64,000 nucleotides of DNA from Absidia repens (Eukaryota > Mucoromycota > Mucoromycetes > Mucorales > Cunninghamellaceae): positions 496,001 through 560,000 of the forward strand of contig MCGE01000018.1 of assembly GCA_002105175.1 (NCBI GenBank), read 5' to 3'. The stretch's first letter is position 1. Each line of letters opens with the position of its first letter. This document shows, piece by piece, positions 1-11,307 of the stretch. A program made the translations under genes and the position numbers. The notes beneath the pieces were generated by a model. That model was not told the origin of the DNA and ran no database searches. It saw only the letters and a list, made by a program, of their open reading frames with translations.

Positions 1-181
1 GTCCAAGATGAAATTCAACAACACCAGTCAACGCTACTCTCCATGGTCGAAAAACTGAACATTGCAAACCAGGATCTGGATCAAACTCTTAGTGCGGCCA
101 AAAAGGAACTCAAGGCAGTCGACTATGCAAAAAATGGCAAGGATATTTATTACCCCGTAGTCAACATGAGTGACCATCTAA

Positions 182-220
<39 letters not shown>

Positions 221-663
221 GTACAGCTAATATCCAATTTACTGACATTCTTTCATATGCCTCTAAACTCTCCAAATATACCTCAGCACCACCCAACTTT
301 GATCTGATGAATCGCGATATCAAGGTGGATTTTGAAAAACCATACCCGGACGAAGAACGTATGCGACGTGGGTTATTATACTGGCAACATTCATCACAGC
401 CTATTCCTGAAGACAAATGTAAGTAGTACCGACCGTTTCTTATTTATTTATTTTGCTTGTGTTTGTGGACTGGACTGGTGGACTGGCATGAAATCAAATC
501 GTGGAATTTCCTTTTTCTTTTACTGACCACCGTCTTCTTTTTAGATGAGAGTTCAGACAACGAAAGTATGGAAGATGTCAGCAATACGAAAAACGAAGAG
601 CCTGTGGCCAAACCCGAAGAGGATCGACCTACTGCTTTTTGGCATTTGGATTTGAATCCTTAG
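1..663 (+). CDS. MED4: Mediator complex subunit 4 (Med4), 3' part
   Basis: Med4 belongs to the middle module of Mediator, the nuclear coactivator that links transcription factors to RNA polymerase II. The frame is open from base 1, so the N-terminus lies outside the window. The visible part starts with a coiled-coil-like helix, then the family block ILSYASKLSKYTSAPP followed by PYPDEERMRRG, and ends in an acidic Ser/Asn/Glu tail with stop at 661-663. Two GT-AG introns are needed: 170-226 (57 nt, phase 1, dominated by a T tract) and 419-544 (gtaagt donor, phase 1). Both splices keep the frame. The ILSYA/TSAPP and PYP..MRRG blocks are the Med4 signature as I know it. An AATAAA lies at 766-771. 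Identification is fairly firm; the exact tail is read directly. Confidence 0.85.
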
Positions 664-765
664 TGTATGGATGGACTGAAGCTTAGTTTAGTTTTAGTTT
701 AGAATTTCTTGTAGATAATTAGTTACTTTTGATGATGACATTCTGTTACTTTTGCGTTCTATATG

Positions 766-771
766 AATAAA
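766..771 (+). terminator. AATAAA polyadenylation signal of Med4
   Basis: AATAAA about 100 bp after the Med4 stop, running directly into an A tract. It is the only such hexamer in the immediate downstream spacer. Confidence 0.5.
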
Positions 772-964
772 AAAAAAAAAAAAACTTTTGTCATATGAAA
801 TATAGTCGTTAACTGGACCAGTATTTTATTTTTTTTTATTTTTATTTTATTTTCTGATGTAATAATTGATTGAATGCAAAAATTAGGCGGGATATTTATT
901 TTTAATTGTAATTGAAAGTTTGGAAAGTGTTAACAAATAGAATGGGGGTTCTAATATTAAAAAA
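772..964. other. convergent 3' spacer
   Basis: AT-rich, homopolymer-rich spacer between the converging Med4 and Kre9-like genes. I see no gene in it. Confidence 0.6.
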
Positions 965-1729
965 TTAAATGGCGAGGATGGCAACAGCGGCAGCGGCAGA
1001 GACCATACCGAAAAGTCCAGTCTTCAAGCTATCACCAGCATTGCTTGGCTTAGATTCAGATCCAGAAGAAGTAGCGTTGGCACCGTTGGTAGAAGAAGCA
1101 GAAGCACCAGAACCAGTAGCGGAAGGAAGATGGTTAAGATCAATAGATGTAGCGTTAAGGCCGCCTTGACCAGGGGCCATACCAAGAATGGTAAAGTAGG
1201 GAGAGTAGCTGCTACCTTTGCTGGTCTTGAACACAAGAGCATCTTAAAAAAAAAAGTTTTTTTTTTGAGTCGGGAAGTGAAAAATAGAAGAAGTACTTTT
1301 CTTCTCGATAAACTTACAAGAAGGCATGGTTTGGACATTCTTGGGGATGCTCCATTGATATTGACCACCCTTAGTAGGGACATTGGATGCGACCAAAAGA
1401 TAAGGTTGCAAGTTACTTTGATCACCACCCATCAAAACAATGCCGTCGATGGTAGAAATAGAAGGATCACTCATAGTAAATTTGACGGTTTGAGTGGTAC
1501 CAGCAGTCCAGACATCCTATTTAACGAAAGAAAAAAAGAATGGTTAACTCACATGTTTTGCAAACAAGGGACTACCAAAAAGTAGCGTGATCATTATCCT
1601 ATTTGTTCTTCATTTTTTCCTTACACCATGAGCAGGAAGGTTAATTGCGACGCCACTGTCGGTGACGTTTTGAGCAAACACAGTAGAAACGGCAAGAGCA
1701 AAAATAGTAGTAATAGCAGTGAACTTCAT
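965..1729 (-). CDS. Kre9/Knh1-like secreted GPI-type cell-wall protein
   Basis: Three exons: 1625-1729, 1318-1516 and 965-1242, with introns 1517-1624 and 1243-1317 (both GT-AG). They give 193 aa. Residues 1-20 are a signal peptide (MKFTAITTIFALAVSTVFAQ). Residues about 30-115 form the Kre9/Knh N-terminal Ig-like domain, with VWTAGTTQTVKFTM, IVLMGG and YALVFKTSKG..YSPYFTI. A Ser/Thr/Asn-rich stalk follows, and the C-terminus is a short hydrophobic Ala-rich tail typical of a GPI-attachment signal. Members of this family are Ser/Thr-rich extracellular proteins tied to beta-glucan assembly in yeasts. Exact function in Mucoromycota is not established. The start was chosen because it yields the signal peptide and lies about 65 bp after a TATA box. 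It is divergent from the glucan synthase gene. Confidence 0.8.
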
Positions 1730-1795
1730 GATGAAATAAGTAGAAGAAAATAAAGAAAGAGAGAAGGATGGTGTAAAAATAAACACGGTTTTCCT

Positions 1796-1803
1796 TTTTA
1801 TAA
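1796..1803 (-). promoter_or_regulatory. TATA box of the Kre9-like gene
   Basis: On the minus strand TATAAAAA sits about 67 bp upstream of the chosen ATG (1729), a sensible spacing for a fungal TATA box with a short leader. It is the best match in this spacer for that gene. Confidence 0.45.
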
Positions 1804-3020
1804 TTTGCATTTCTCGAAGAATGGCAGGGGCTTCAAAAAAAGGAAAAATAGTAAAATGGTGTAACCGAGGTTTCCCAATTGGCAGACCCATTGATTCGTG
1901 CCTGATTTGAAAAACAGCAATGAAAAAATAGATATTTTAAGAAAAGTAAATTGTGTTTTTGTCTCAAGTATCACAATCTCATCATGCTTCTTCTAATAAA
2001 AATAGTTCTTATTTTGATTCAATGGATGATGGAACTACTTGTAATGTGAGCACTAGCCGGTTTCTTTTTTTTTTTTTTATTATTATTTACAATGTGATGG
2101 AATATAATAACTGTGTGTCACACATATCAGCACGTTTTACCCTAACATAATCGGGCGGTAAACCAGCTGACTTTTAACTCGCTGTGAAGTTAATTTCTAT
2201 TTTATTTCTTTTCAAGCATCGAACTTTCGACTTGATCAAATAAATAAAAGTTCGACAAATCAAAAAAAAGTACCAGATTACAATAGAGTGATTCATGTCA
2301 ATAAAATGTAAATACAAGTTGTTACCGCAGTCAAACAAACGGAATCCCTCCCTCTGTTGATGGTTCATTTGAATTTCGAATTTAGACTCCGTTCCAACTG
2401 CAAAACAGGGGATCAAAAGGAAAAAGGGGGCATTCCCAATAGATTATTGAGAATGCAACCCGCATGAGTGGTATATTCTTGATAAGTTGGAGTACTATGC
2501 AAGTATATACGATCATGCAATTTCACTCTTCTTTATATCAACCATAATGTTATAAATGTATAAAATTGCCCTATAATAGTATAATATTTAATTTCTTGAT
2601 TCAGATGGATTATCTTCGTCTACAAATAAATTTGCCCAAAATTTTGGCACTTGATATGGTTAATAATGATCATGACGGTGATTATACGTTTGTTGCTAAA
2701 ATTGACAAAAAGTACATATGTAGACTGGAGGAGATACTATTTCTCGATAAAGCATTATCAAAAGTTTACGTGCGATTATAAAGAGATAACAAAAATTGAT
2801 GAGTTCCATATAACCTGAAGGGAAGGAATGCTCTGATATCAAAATAGTATGATTACACATCCCCCCTTACATTTTATAAAAATACATGAAATTCATGCTT
2901 TTTGTTTCTTTCGTTTTTTTCATTTAATTTTTTTTATTCTTTCTCATTCTTTCTTTCATAAGAGTGAAGGATTTATTTCCATTGTATTTGTATTCATTGA
3001 GAAAAGGGCAATTTGATTAA
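1804..3020. other. shared upstream region of the Kre9-like and FKS genes
   Basis: About 1.2 kb of AT-rich DNA between two divergent wall-related genes. A short open frame at 2566-2781 has no recognisable domain and is not called. A TATAAAAATA at 2875-2884 lies about 140 bp before the FKS start and could be its promoter element. Confidence 0.5.
2875..2884 (+). promoter_or_regulatory. possible TATA box of the FKS gene
   Basis: TATAAAAATA lies 137 bp upstream of the FKS ATG and is followed by a T-rich, pyrimidine-rich stretch. The position is plausible, but AT content is high, so this is weak. Confidence 0.3.
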
Positions 3021-6000
3021 ATGAATCATCCAGCATCGTCCGTAGAAGATTGGTAAGTATACTATTATTATTTATCATTTTGATAGCGTGTAGCGTGTTT
3101 TAATTTACTTTCTATTATTATTTTTATATGGTTTAGTCAAGAGGACATATGCTACAATGATGACTATATAACTTCTTCCAATATCACCACCGACCCATCG
3201 ATACTAGGTAATCATGCGTGCTATAAGCAGCGGGATTTAAATACTTGTTTTTTGGGATAACTACTAAAACTTCTTTTCTTTTTGTTTTCCCTTTTCTTTT
3301 TCGCTTGGCACCAATCTATTTTGTCATGGGCTTTAGGTTAGTTTTATATAGAATATAATATATAAATAACGTGACATACTAAACTGACATACTCATTCTT
3401 CTTTTTTGTCCATTTAGCAACCAAGTCCCTTTCATCGAGCGACAAAAAGGACTCTGCATCTTCAACAACCACCTTCTGTCAATTATACCCCAACTGGAAC
3501 ATTCACGATGCACCATTGTCTTCAACTGAAGTGGAACTTTTATTTACAAAGTTTGAACAACATTATGGATTCCAGCATGACAGTGTCGTCAATATATACG
3601 ATCATCTTCTGACGTTATTGGATTCTCGCGCCTCTCGAATGACTCCTCTTCAAGCTCTCTGGTCTTTACATGCAGATTATATTGGAGGGGAACATGCCAA
3701 TTATCGTATTTGGTATTTTGCTGCTCAACTGGATTTAGATACACAGCAACACGGTGTCCGTCGTCCACCTCTATCCACAGCGACAGGTCAATTTTTACAA
3801 GAAGCAAAGTGTGAATGGCATGCAATGATGGTAGCTATGACTGATCATGATCGTATGTCTCAACTGATTTTGTATCTTTTGATATGGGGTGAGGCCAGCA
3901 CTCTTCGTTATATGCCTGAACTTCTCTGCTTTATCTTCAAGCTTGCGGATGACCATCGACAACTGCTGAACAACTCAACTTCAACACCAGTACCAACGAA
4001 GAGCTTTTTGAACGATATTATTACACCTCTTTATCGATTTGTCCGCAATCAATCGTATACTGTTGTGAATGGTCAATGCGTGCGCCAGGAAAAGGATCAC
4101 AATGATATTATTGGATATGATGATATGAACCAATTCTTTTGGGATCGGCGTGCTATTTCCAAGCTGGTGCTCAAGGATGGAACGACTTTGCTCAAAAATA
4201 TACCATTGCCCCTCCGTTATCAAGCTTTATCTCTTGTGGATTGGTCATCTGCATTCAGAAAAACTTTTTATGAATCAAGGTCATGGCTACATCTCTTCAC
4301 CAACTTTTCTCGCTTTTGGGTATTGCATATCGCTACGTTTTGGTATTATATGACGGCAAATATGGGATTCCTATTTACGGACGAAGAAAAATATACTTTA
4401 CCCGTCAAAATATCAATTGTAGCGCTTGGTGGGTTGGTGGCAATTCTTTTGGTTATGGCATCGACAATGACGGAATTCCATTATCTACCATTGGCTTCTC
4501 ATATTGCAAAAATCTTGATGACGCGACTATGTTTCCTGGCTTTTTTTGCTGCAGCTCATGTTGGTGCCTCCTTTTATGTGCTCTATATCGACAGTGATAG
4601 TTTGATCTCTCTCATTGTATCATCCTGCCAATTAGGGCTCGGGGCTGTGCTTGCTATCGTACTTGCTATTGTGCCTTCGTCAAGACTCTTCCGATTCCGA
4701 AGTCAGCTCCATCTTGCCACTCAAGCCTTCACTGCCCATTTTCCCAGCATGTCCAAAAATGACCGCTTCCTCTCGATTTTGATGTGGTTATGTATCTTCG
4801 TATGCAAATTCCTGGAAACTTACTTTTTTCAAGCCTTATCTTTCCGGGATGCTATTAGTGCAATGGTGACAATGAAAATGGATACTTGTCGACGGGACCC
4901 TTTATTTAGAAGCTGGATGTGCAATGTGATACATGTGGTTGCAAGTATGCTCATGTTTTCTGTTGAATTGGTGCTCTTCTTTTTGGACACTTATCTTTGG
5001 TACGTTATTTGGAATACGGTATTTTCAGTGTCACAGGCTATGCAAATGGGAATCTCAATCATGACTTCATGGCGGACAATGTTTGCACGACTACCAGGAA
5101 ATATATACACCAAAATCACTGCTACGCGTGAACTGTCGACTTCTCCCCTGCGTAAATTGGCTTGCTGTCAAATGTGGAATGCTATTGTGATCTCCATGTA
5201 TCGTGAACATCTTCTGTCAATCAACAATCTACAGTGCTTGATGTACAAGGTTTACAGCAAAACGAATGACCTGGATGACGACAACGGCAACGAGAATGGA
5301 ACATCACTTACACGAGGGTTAGCAGTGCCAGCTATCTTTGACTTGGACAACAAAATCGAAAAGAAAGACTGCTTTCCAGCATATTCTGAAGCTGAACGAC
5401 GGCTGTCCTTTTTTGCGCAAAGCTTATCAACTGATATCCCTCGTCCATGCTCGGTCCAACAAATGCCTACCTTCACTGTCTTTACACCACACTACGCCGA
5501 AAAAACGCTATTGTCCCTGCGTGAGATTATCCGTGAAGAAGACACAACCACTCGTGTGACTTTATTGGAATACTTGAAGCGATTACATCCTGCGGAATGG
5601 AGTCACTTTGTCAAGGATACCAAATTTATTGCGGAAGAGGACGACACCGAATCAACTGAAATGATTACAGCAGGAAATACGAACCACACAACCCACCCTG
5701 TCACAAACAAAGACGATCTTCCTTTTTATTGTATTGGATTCAAGTCATCTGCTCCGGAATACACTCTGCGAACTCGGGTATGGGCGTCTCTGCGGGCACA
5801 AACGCTCTATAGAACAATCTCTGGGTTTATGAACTATGCTCGGGCTCTCAAGATTCTGCACAGGATTGAACACCCTGAACTATCAAGTGCCAACAACAAT
5901 GACGACGGCAACAACAAGGGTGACGATGGTGGTATGGATTATTTGGATGCGACCGAGGCTCATTTAGATCAACTTGCTCAGCACAAATTTCGGTTTCTGG

Positions 6001-8827
6001 TGGCAATGCAACGATACGCTAAATTCGATGATGAAGAAAATGCGAACTGTGAAATTTTATTGACCGAATTCCCTCACCTCCAGGTGGCTTACATTGAAGA
6101 AGAACACTCGACTGGATCAACAGAGTGTGATGACGCTGGTGGTGGGAGCGATGTAGACGGAAACACTGGTGGAAATCAGGTGGAGCCAACTTACTATTCT
6201 TGTCTGATCGATGGATATTGTCCAAAGCTACCCAACAAACGTCGACAACCACGGTGCCGTATTCAGCTTCCTGGGAACCCAATTCTTGGTGATGGAAAAT
6301 CGGACAACCAAAACCATGCGATTATTTTCTCTAGGGGTGAATATTTGCAATTAGTGGATGCCAACCAGGACAACTACTTGGAGGAATGCCTGAAGATCCG
6401 CAGTATCTTCCGTGAATTTGAACAAGACCAACCGCCTATTGACGATGTTTATGCGTGCTATGGTGACACATGTACTACAACCTCATCAGCATCAAGTACT
6501 GTGGCACCAACATCACCTTTATCATCGCTATCTTCTTTACCATCTTCAACTTTACAACACTCGACAACCATGGCCAAACCAAAATCAATACCGCGGCCTC
6601 CAGTAGCTATTGTTGGTGCAAGGGAATATATATTCAGTGAAAATGTGGGCGTATTGGGTGACATCGCCGCTGGAAAGGAACAGACATTTGGAACATTGAC
6701 TCAACGAATCATGGCAAAAACTGGTGGTCGTTTACACTACGGGCATCCTGACTTTCTGAATGCGGTTTTTATGACTACACGCGGTGGTGTTAGCAAGGCG
6801 CAACGTGGACTGCATTTGAACGAAGATATTTATGCTGGAATGAACGCACTGTCTCGGGGTGGGCGGATCAAACACACAGAATATCTTCAATGTGGCAAAG
6901 GACGTGATCTTGGCTTCTGCTCTATTCTCAACTTTACGACAAAAATTGGTACTGGAATGGGCGAACAGTTACTCTCAAGGGAATACTACTATTTGGGAAC
7001 GCAACTACCATTGGATCGGCTTCTTACATTTTATTATGCGCATCCTGGATTCCATATTAACAACATCATGGTGATCTTTGCGGTCCAACTCTTCCTATTT
7101 TGCATGACAGTGGTGGGTACCATGGCGATATCTCTACCTAGCTGCTCTTCATTGGATCTCACTAGCGATGTTGGATGCTTCAACGGCACACCTATCTACG
7201 ATTGGTTGAAAAGGTGTATTCTATCTATCTTTATGGTCTTCTTTATTGCCTTTCTCCCATTGTTTTTGCAAGAATTGACAGAAAAAGGTACTGGACGGAG
7301 TTTACTTCGATTGGCCAAGCAACTACTCTCGCTATCTCCCTTTTTTGAAGTTTTTGTCACCCAAGTTTATGCCAATGCTGTTGTATCCAATCTTAGCTTT
7401 GGTGGTGCGCGGTATATTTCCACAGGTCGTGGGTTTGCTACATCGCGTCTCCCTTTCTCGGTATTATATTCAAGATTTGCCAATTCCAGTATTTACTTTG
7501 GCGCACGGACGATGCTGATGCTCTTGTTTGTTTCCTTGGCAACATGGACTCCTCATTTGGTTTACTTTTGGGCTACGGTTTCATCTTTGATTTTTTCTCC
7601 CTTCATCTTCAACCCACATCAATTTGTATGGACAGAATTCATCAATGATTATCGCTACTTTTTATCTTGGTTTACAAAAGGAAATGCTCGTCACTACCAC
7701 GAAGATGCTTGGATCACTTATTGTCGACAATCGCGGACCCGAGTCATTGGAACAAAACATCATCGGAAACAAAAAGCAAAGAAAAAGACAAATGCCGGAA
7801 AAAATCGTATGGATGAACAACAACGAGAGCAGCAGCAGGAACAGCAACAAGAATCACAACAACCATTACAAACTACCAATTTGCCACCGTCAATATCACC
7901 CAAAGCAAGACTTGCTGGTATCTTTATATCGGAAATTGTGATGCCTTTGGTACAGGCTGGTCTTTGTCTTGCTATGTATGCGTTTTGTAAAAGTCACGAT
8001 CGACTACCAATGGGACCTGGTGGTGCTTTTTCTCGTATTGGTATCATTACTGTAACCCCTATTGTTTGCCATGCTGTGATCCTTGCCATTGTGCACATGT
8101 TTACGTTGATGATTGCATGCTGCGGTGGCGGTGGCGGTAAACTGGGTCGCTGGATTGCTGCCACTACACATATATTTGGTGTGATTATTGTCATTTGTGC
8201 TTTGGAATATTTTTGGTGGCTGGAACATTACACAACACGATCGACTTTGCTTGGAATTCTTGCTATATTCTCTATGCAACGGTTTATCTTCAAAACCTTT
8301 GTCGCAATCTTTTTGACCCGTGAATTACCGGATGATGCAACAAATCGTGCGTGGTGGGCAGGAAACTGGCGTGAAACAAAGGTAAAATTAGAACGAAAAA
8401 ACAAATAGGAGAGAAAAATATTGGTTCGGTTAGGTAATCCTTTTTTTTTTTTTTTTTTTTTTTTTGGCGATAGCTTGGACGTTATGCTCTACGTGAATAC
8501 GTATGCAAAATTGTGGAAATGTCTGTATTCACAACTGATTTTATTCTTGGTCATTTAATTCTATTCGTCTTGTTTCCCTTGACTTGTGTTCCCTATATTG
8601 ATCGGCTACACTCATTGATCCTATTCTGGCTGCGTCCATCTCGCCAAATCCGACCATCTGTGCTTTCTACCAAGCAGCGACAACGACGCAATCAAGTGAT
8701 GATATGGTATGGTCCTCTATTTGTGCTTATGTTCTCTCTATTCGTGTCTCTCGTGGCGGTTCCGTTCTTGTTTTGGCAACCCTTACTACCGAAAGCGGCC
8801 TACATTTTTATGGCATCAATGTTTTAG
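3021..8827 (+). CDS. FKS1: 1,3-beta-D-glucan synthase catalytic subunit (GT48, FKS family)
   Basis: Polymerises UDP-glucose into 1,3-beta-glucan at the plasma membrane. Four exons: 3021-3052, 3137-3207, 3418-8381 and 8474-8827, with GT-AG introns; the last intron is mostly a T tract. They give 1,806 aa, the usual size for the family. Order: short acidic cytosolic N-terminus; FKS1_dom1 (about residues 95-200, with LILYLLIWGEASTLRYMPE); a first membrane cluster (about 330-600); the large cytosolic GT48 domain with EYIFSENVGVLGDIAAGKEQ, LHYGHPDF and SKAQRGLHLNEDIYAG (about 1100-1250); then a second membrane cluster. A Gln/Lys-rich insert (about 1460-1500) is unusual. The last exon carries the conserved DRLHSLILFWLRPSRQIRP tail, which supports the final splice. 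The region matching yeast hot spot 1 reads FQALSFRDA (505-513). Family assignment is certain; which paralogue is not. Confidence 0.95.
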
Positions 8828-8891
8828 ATCGTATAGAAATAGTTGAATTATAGGCATATAGTGATTTTAGTTTTTATCATTTATTTGATCA

Positions 8892-8923
<32 letters not shown>

Positions 8924-9701
8924 TGTATACCAATATTTTAATAAACTGTCTTTTTATTCTTACTGTCGTCATTATATGGTCTCTGTCCATTCTCAATAAT
9001 CATGATTGCAAAGTGATGACATTTGTTGCAGGTATCTTGATGGAACCTTGATAACATTTGATTTTACCTTTGAAAATTGCACCACATATTATTTCTATAA
9101 TACATATGTTATAATTGTTTATTTTTTGCTCAATGTTGTGTATATGTCATATATGAAATGTCAGCATACAGTTTGCGTCACCTCATGCCAAAAAAAACCT
9201 CCCACTCTTTCGAAGATAAAAAAGATTCATTGCTAGCTCCCACATAAAGACTCGGATAATTTTTATTAACTCATGTACAACCACACTATTAATATCATCA
9301 TCGTATGATATACACATATACACATATACACATATACAACACTATGCAGTAAGCACATTCAATATGGCAAAGGTCAGGTCAACACAATCAAGTATGTAAA
9401 AAAAAAATCCCGTATCATAATTCCCTCGAAGACAATACTCAAAAAAAGGTACACACCAACTAATGTCATGCGATACATATCCAATAAAAACATAATATAC
9501 CCATATATGTCAATCGCAAAAATCATCCCCCTTCCCCTTCTTCTCCATATACACATCAACTGTATATATAGATCACATAGCATACATCATGTGTTTCACA
9601 AAAACAAGAAGTACCACAAAAGAGCACATTGCATGCACAATCACCATCAACAACCATAAATCCAAAATAATAATAATAATAATAATAATACATTTTATTT
9701 T
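8828..9701. other. spacer with simple repeats
   Basis: Convergent spacer. It contains an AATAAA for FKS at 8940-8945 after a T tract of about 30, an (acacat)n-like run at about 9311-9338 and an (aat)n run at about 9668-9690. The short open frames show no domain. No gene seen. Confidence 0.5.
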
Positions 9702-10438
9702 TTACAAGGCATAACTAGCAGTACTAAAGGAATAATCTTCTTCATCTTGATACAGATTGGAATGACTTGAAGGGGTAGGAGAAGAACCATCTGAGGGCAC
9801 CAAAGTCCACAATTGATTTTCATCTTCGTTGCGTTCGTATAAAAGCACCACCGTACCAGGCTTAGTCCAATTACCCTGCATACAATAAAGGCACGCAAGC
9901 GCTCAGTATCAAATCATCACAAGATACACTAACCTTTTTATTTTATTTTTTTGTTCTACTTACTCGGATATCCAGCACCAGATTTGGTTCCACTTGAGGA
10001 TATATCAACCCTTTCTCACTATAATGCCAGCGTTGGTTGTGTGCGTCCTCGGTCATCTTACGTTTGTATTGGATAATTTGTTTGTCACTTTCCAGGAAAC
10101 CTATAAAATAGTAGTTGTTTAGTCATTACACCAATCTTCATAATATATCCTGTTTTGTATCCTTACCACCCTGTACGTCCAAAACTATTTTTTTTTAAAA
10201 AAAGGAAGAAAGAAATGGTGTGAGTCGAGTTAATCATTTACCACGCGATTGCTTTCTATCGTACTATACCTAATCCCGAGTTTTTGTTAATGATGTAACC
10301 ATGGTCATACATCCATAATTGATTATCAGAACCATTTCCATTTTTCTTGGGATAAACGACCACTTTCGCTGCTTGCTAATGCGGAAAAAAAAAAAAAAGA
10401 AAAGGATGAGTTGGCGAATATAAGCATATAGCTGATCC

Positions 10439-10496
<58 letters not shown>

Positions 10497-10579
10497 TTGA
10501 GAGAATCCCATGATACATCAAGAACCATTTTATGCTTGCACTTTGATTCTATATAAAACCATCCTGAAGGGAAAACCAT
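9702..10579 (-). CDS. small beta-trefoil (ricin-B-type lectin fold) protein
   Basis: Five exons: 10496-10579, 10270-10375, 10166-10183, 9964-10100 and 9702-9875, all with GT-AG introns, give 172 aa. Three repeats carry the fold's hallmark: MVLDV..., SDNQLWMYDHGYIIN, VLDVQG, NQRWHYSEKGLIY, LVLDIRG and NQLWTLVP. These D-V/I and NQxW motifs define a carbohydrate-binding beta-trefoil. There is no signal peptide, so it is probably cytosolic; the ligand is unknown. Exon 3 is only 18 nt. Intron 1 is almost pure homopolymer, with 53 A next to the donor. It is a paralogue of the plus-strand gene at 13223-14734 and shares its exon phases. It is not a toxin: no catalytic A-chain-like domain is present. 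Confidence 0.82.
10442..10493. repeat. very long A/T homopolymer inside an intron
   Basis: About 52 consecutive T on the plus strand. Read on the coding (minus) strand, this is the poly-A just after the GT donor of intron 1 of the beta-trefoil gene. Its length is likely to be unstable and error-prone in assembly. Confidence 0.85.
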
Positions 10580-11307
10580 CGTGATGATAATATGATGAAG
10601 AGAAAAGAAAAAAAAAAACAGGCTGAAAAGGAAAAAATCGAATTCTTTCAATTTTGAACTGCTTGCCGCTAAGATTTTTTTCTTTCGGAGTTTTCTATTG
10701 GCTAATGGTGCAGCATCAATAACCCACTCGTGCACTATTAAATCCCACTTCACTGCCATAATAAGGTTTTTGATATAAAAAGGAAGTGCATTCTATCATA
10801 GTCACTTGAAAGAATAAGGTCTTATGTTTCGGTTTATTACTATAAGGCAAACAAGTCCATCTTTCATGCATTTCAAACAGCGACCTCATCAATAGCAAAC
10901 AGATTATTGTCTTTTGCTCGATTCCCATGATGAAATGTTAAACCAATAGTTCAGCTGTATATTATGGGGGGGGAATTCCTCTTCACTTCTCAAGTAGTGG
11001 CTGGTGTTACACTCACTGTGGCGCAACAGTGCTAAAAATATCACACAAGTTTCCAGAACGAAAAAAAAACGAACCTCCGATTACAAAAACTTTCCAATAC
11101 GCATACTTTTTTATCCTGTGTTGTGCGCTCAGCAACAAAAAAAAAAAAAAAAAAAAAAAAAAGAACGTACAGCGATATCAGTATTGTTACTATCACCATC
11201 ACCGTAACAAAAGAAAAAGGATGTTTAGTTATTTTTAAATGCCGATTTTCTACATAAACTAATTCCTCAGGCAATTTTACCCCTTCACTTCTTTACTTTT
11301 AAAAGTT
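10580..11307. other. spacer between divergent genes
   Basis: About 730 bp, AT-rich, with A tracts near 10605 and 11139-11162. Open frames in it (for example 10716-10928 on the minus strand) have no recognisable domain and probably fall in the 5' leader or promoter of the lectin-like gene. No gene supported. Confidence 0.5.

Noticed and set aside
43..416. Frame of 88 codons on the minus strand overlapping Med4
   Set aside because: Shadow of a T-tract intron (poly-Lys) and of the real gene on the other strand.
2566..2781. Plus-strand frame of 71 codons (MPYNSIIFNFLIQMDYLRL...)
   Set aside because: No family, no splice context, AT-rich composition like its surroundings. It could be a gene relic but nothing supports it.
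10716..10928. Minus-strand frame of 70 codons upstream of the beta-trefoil gene
   Set aside because: Probably the 5' leader or promoter region; the lectin-like frame has its own good ATG at 10579.
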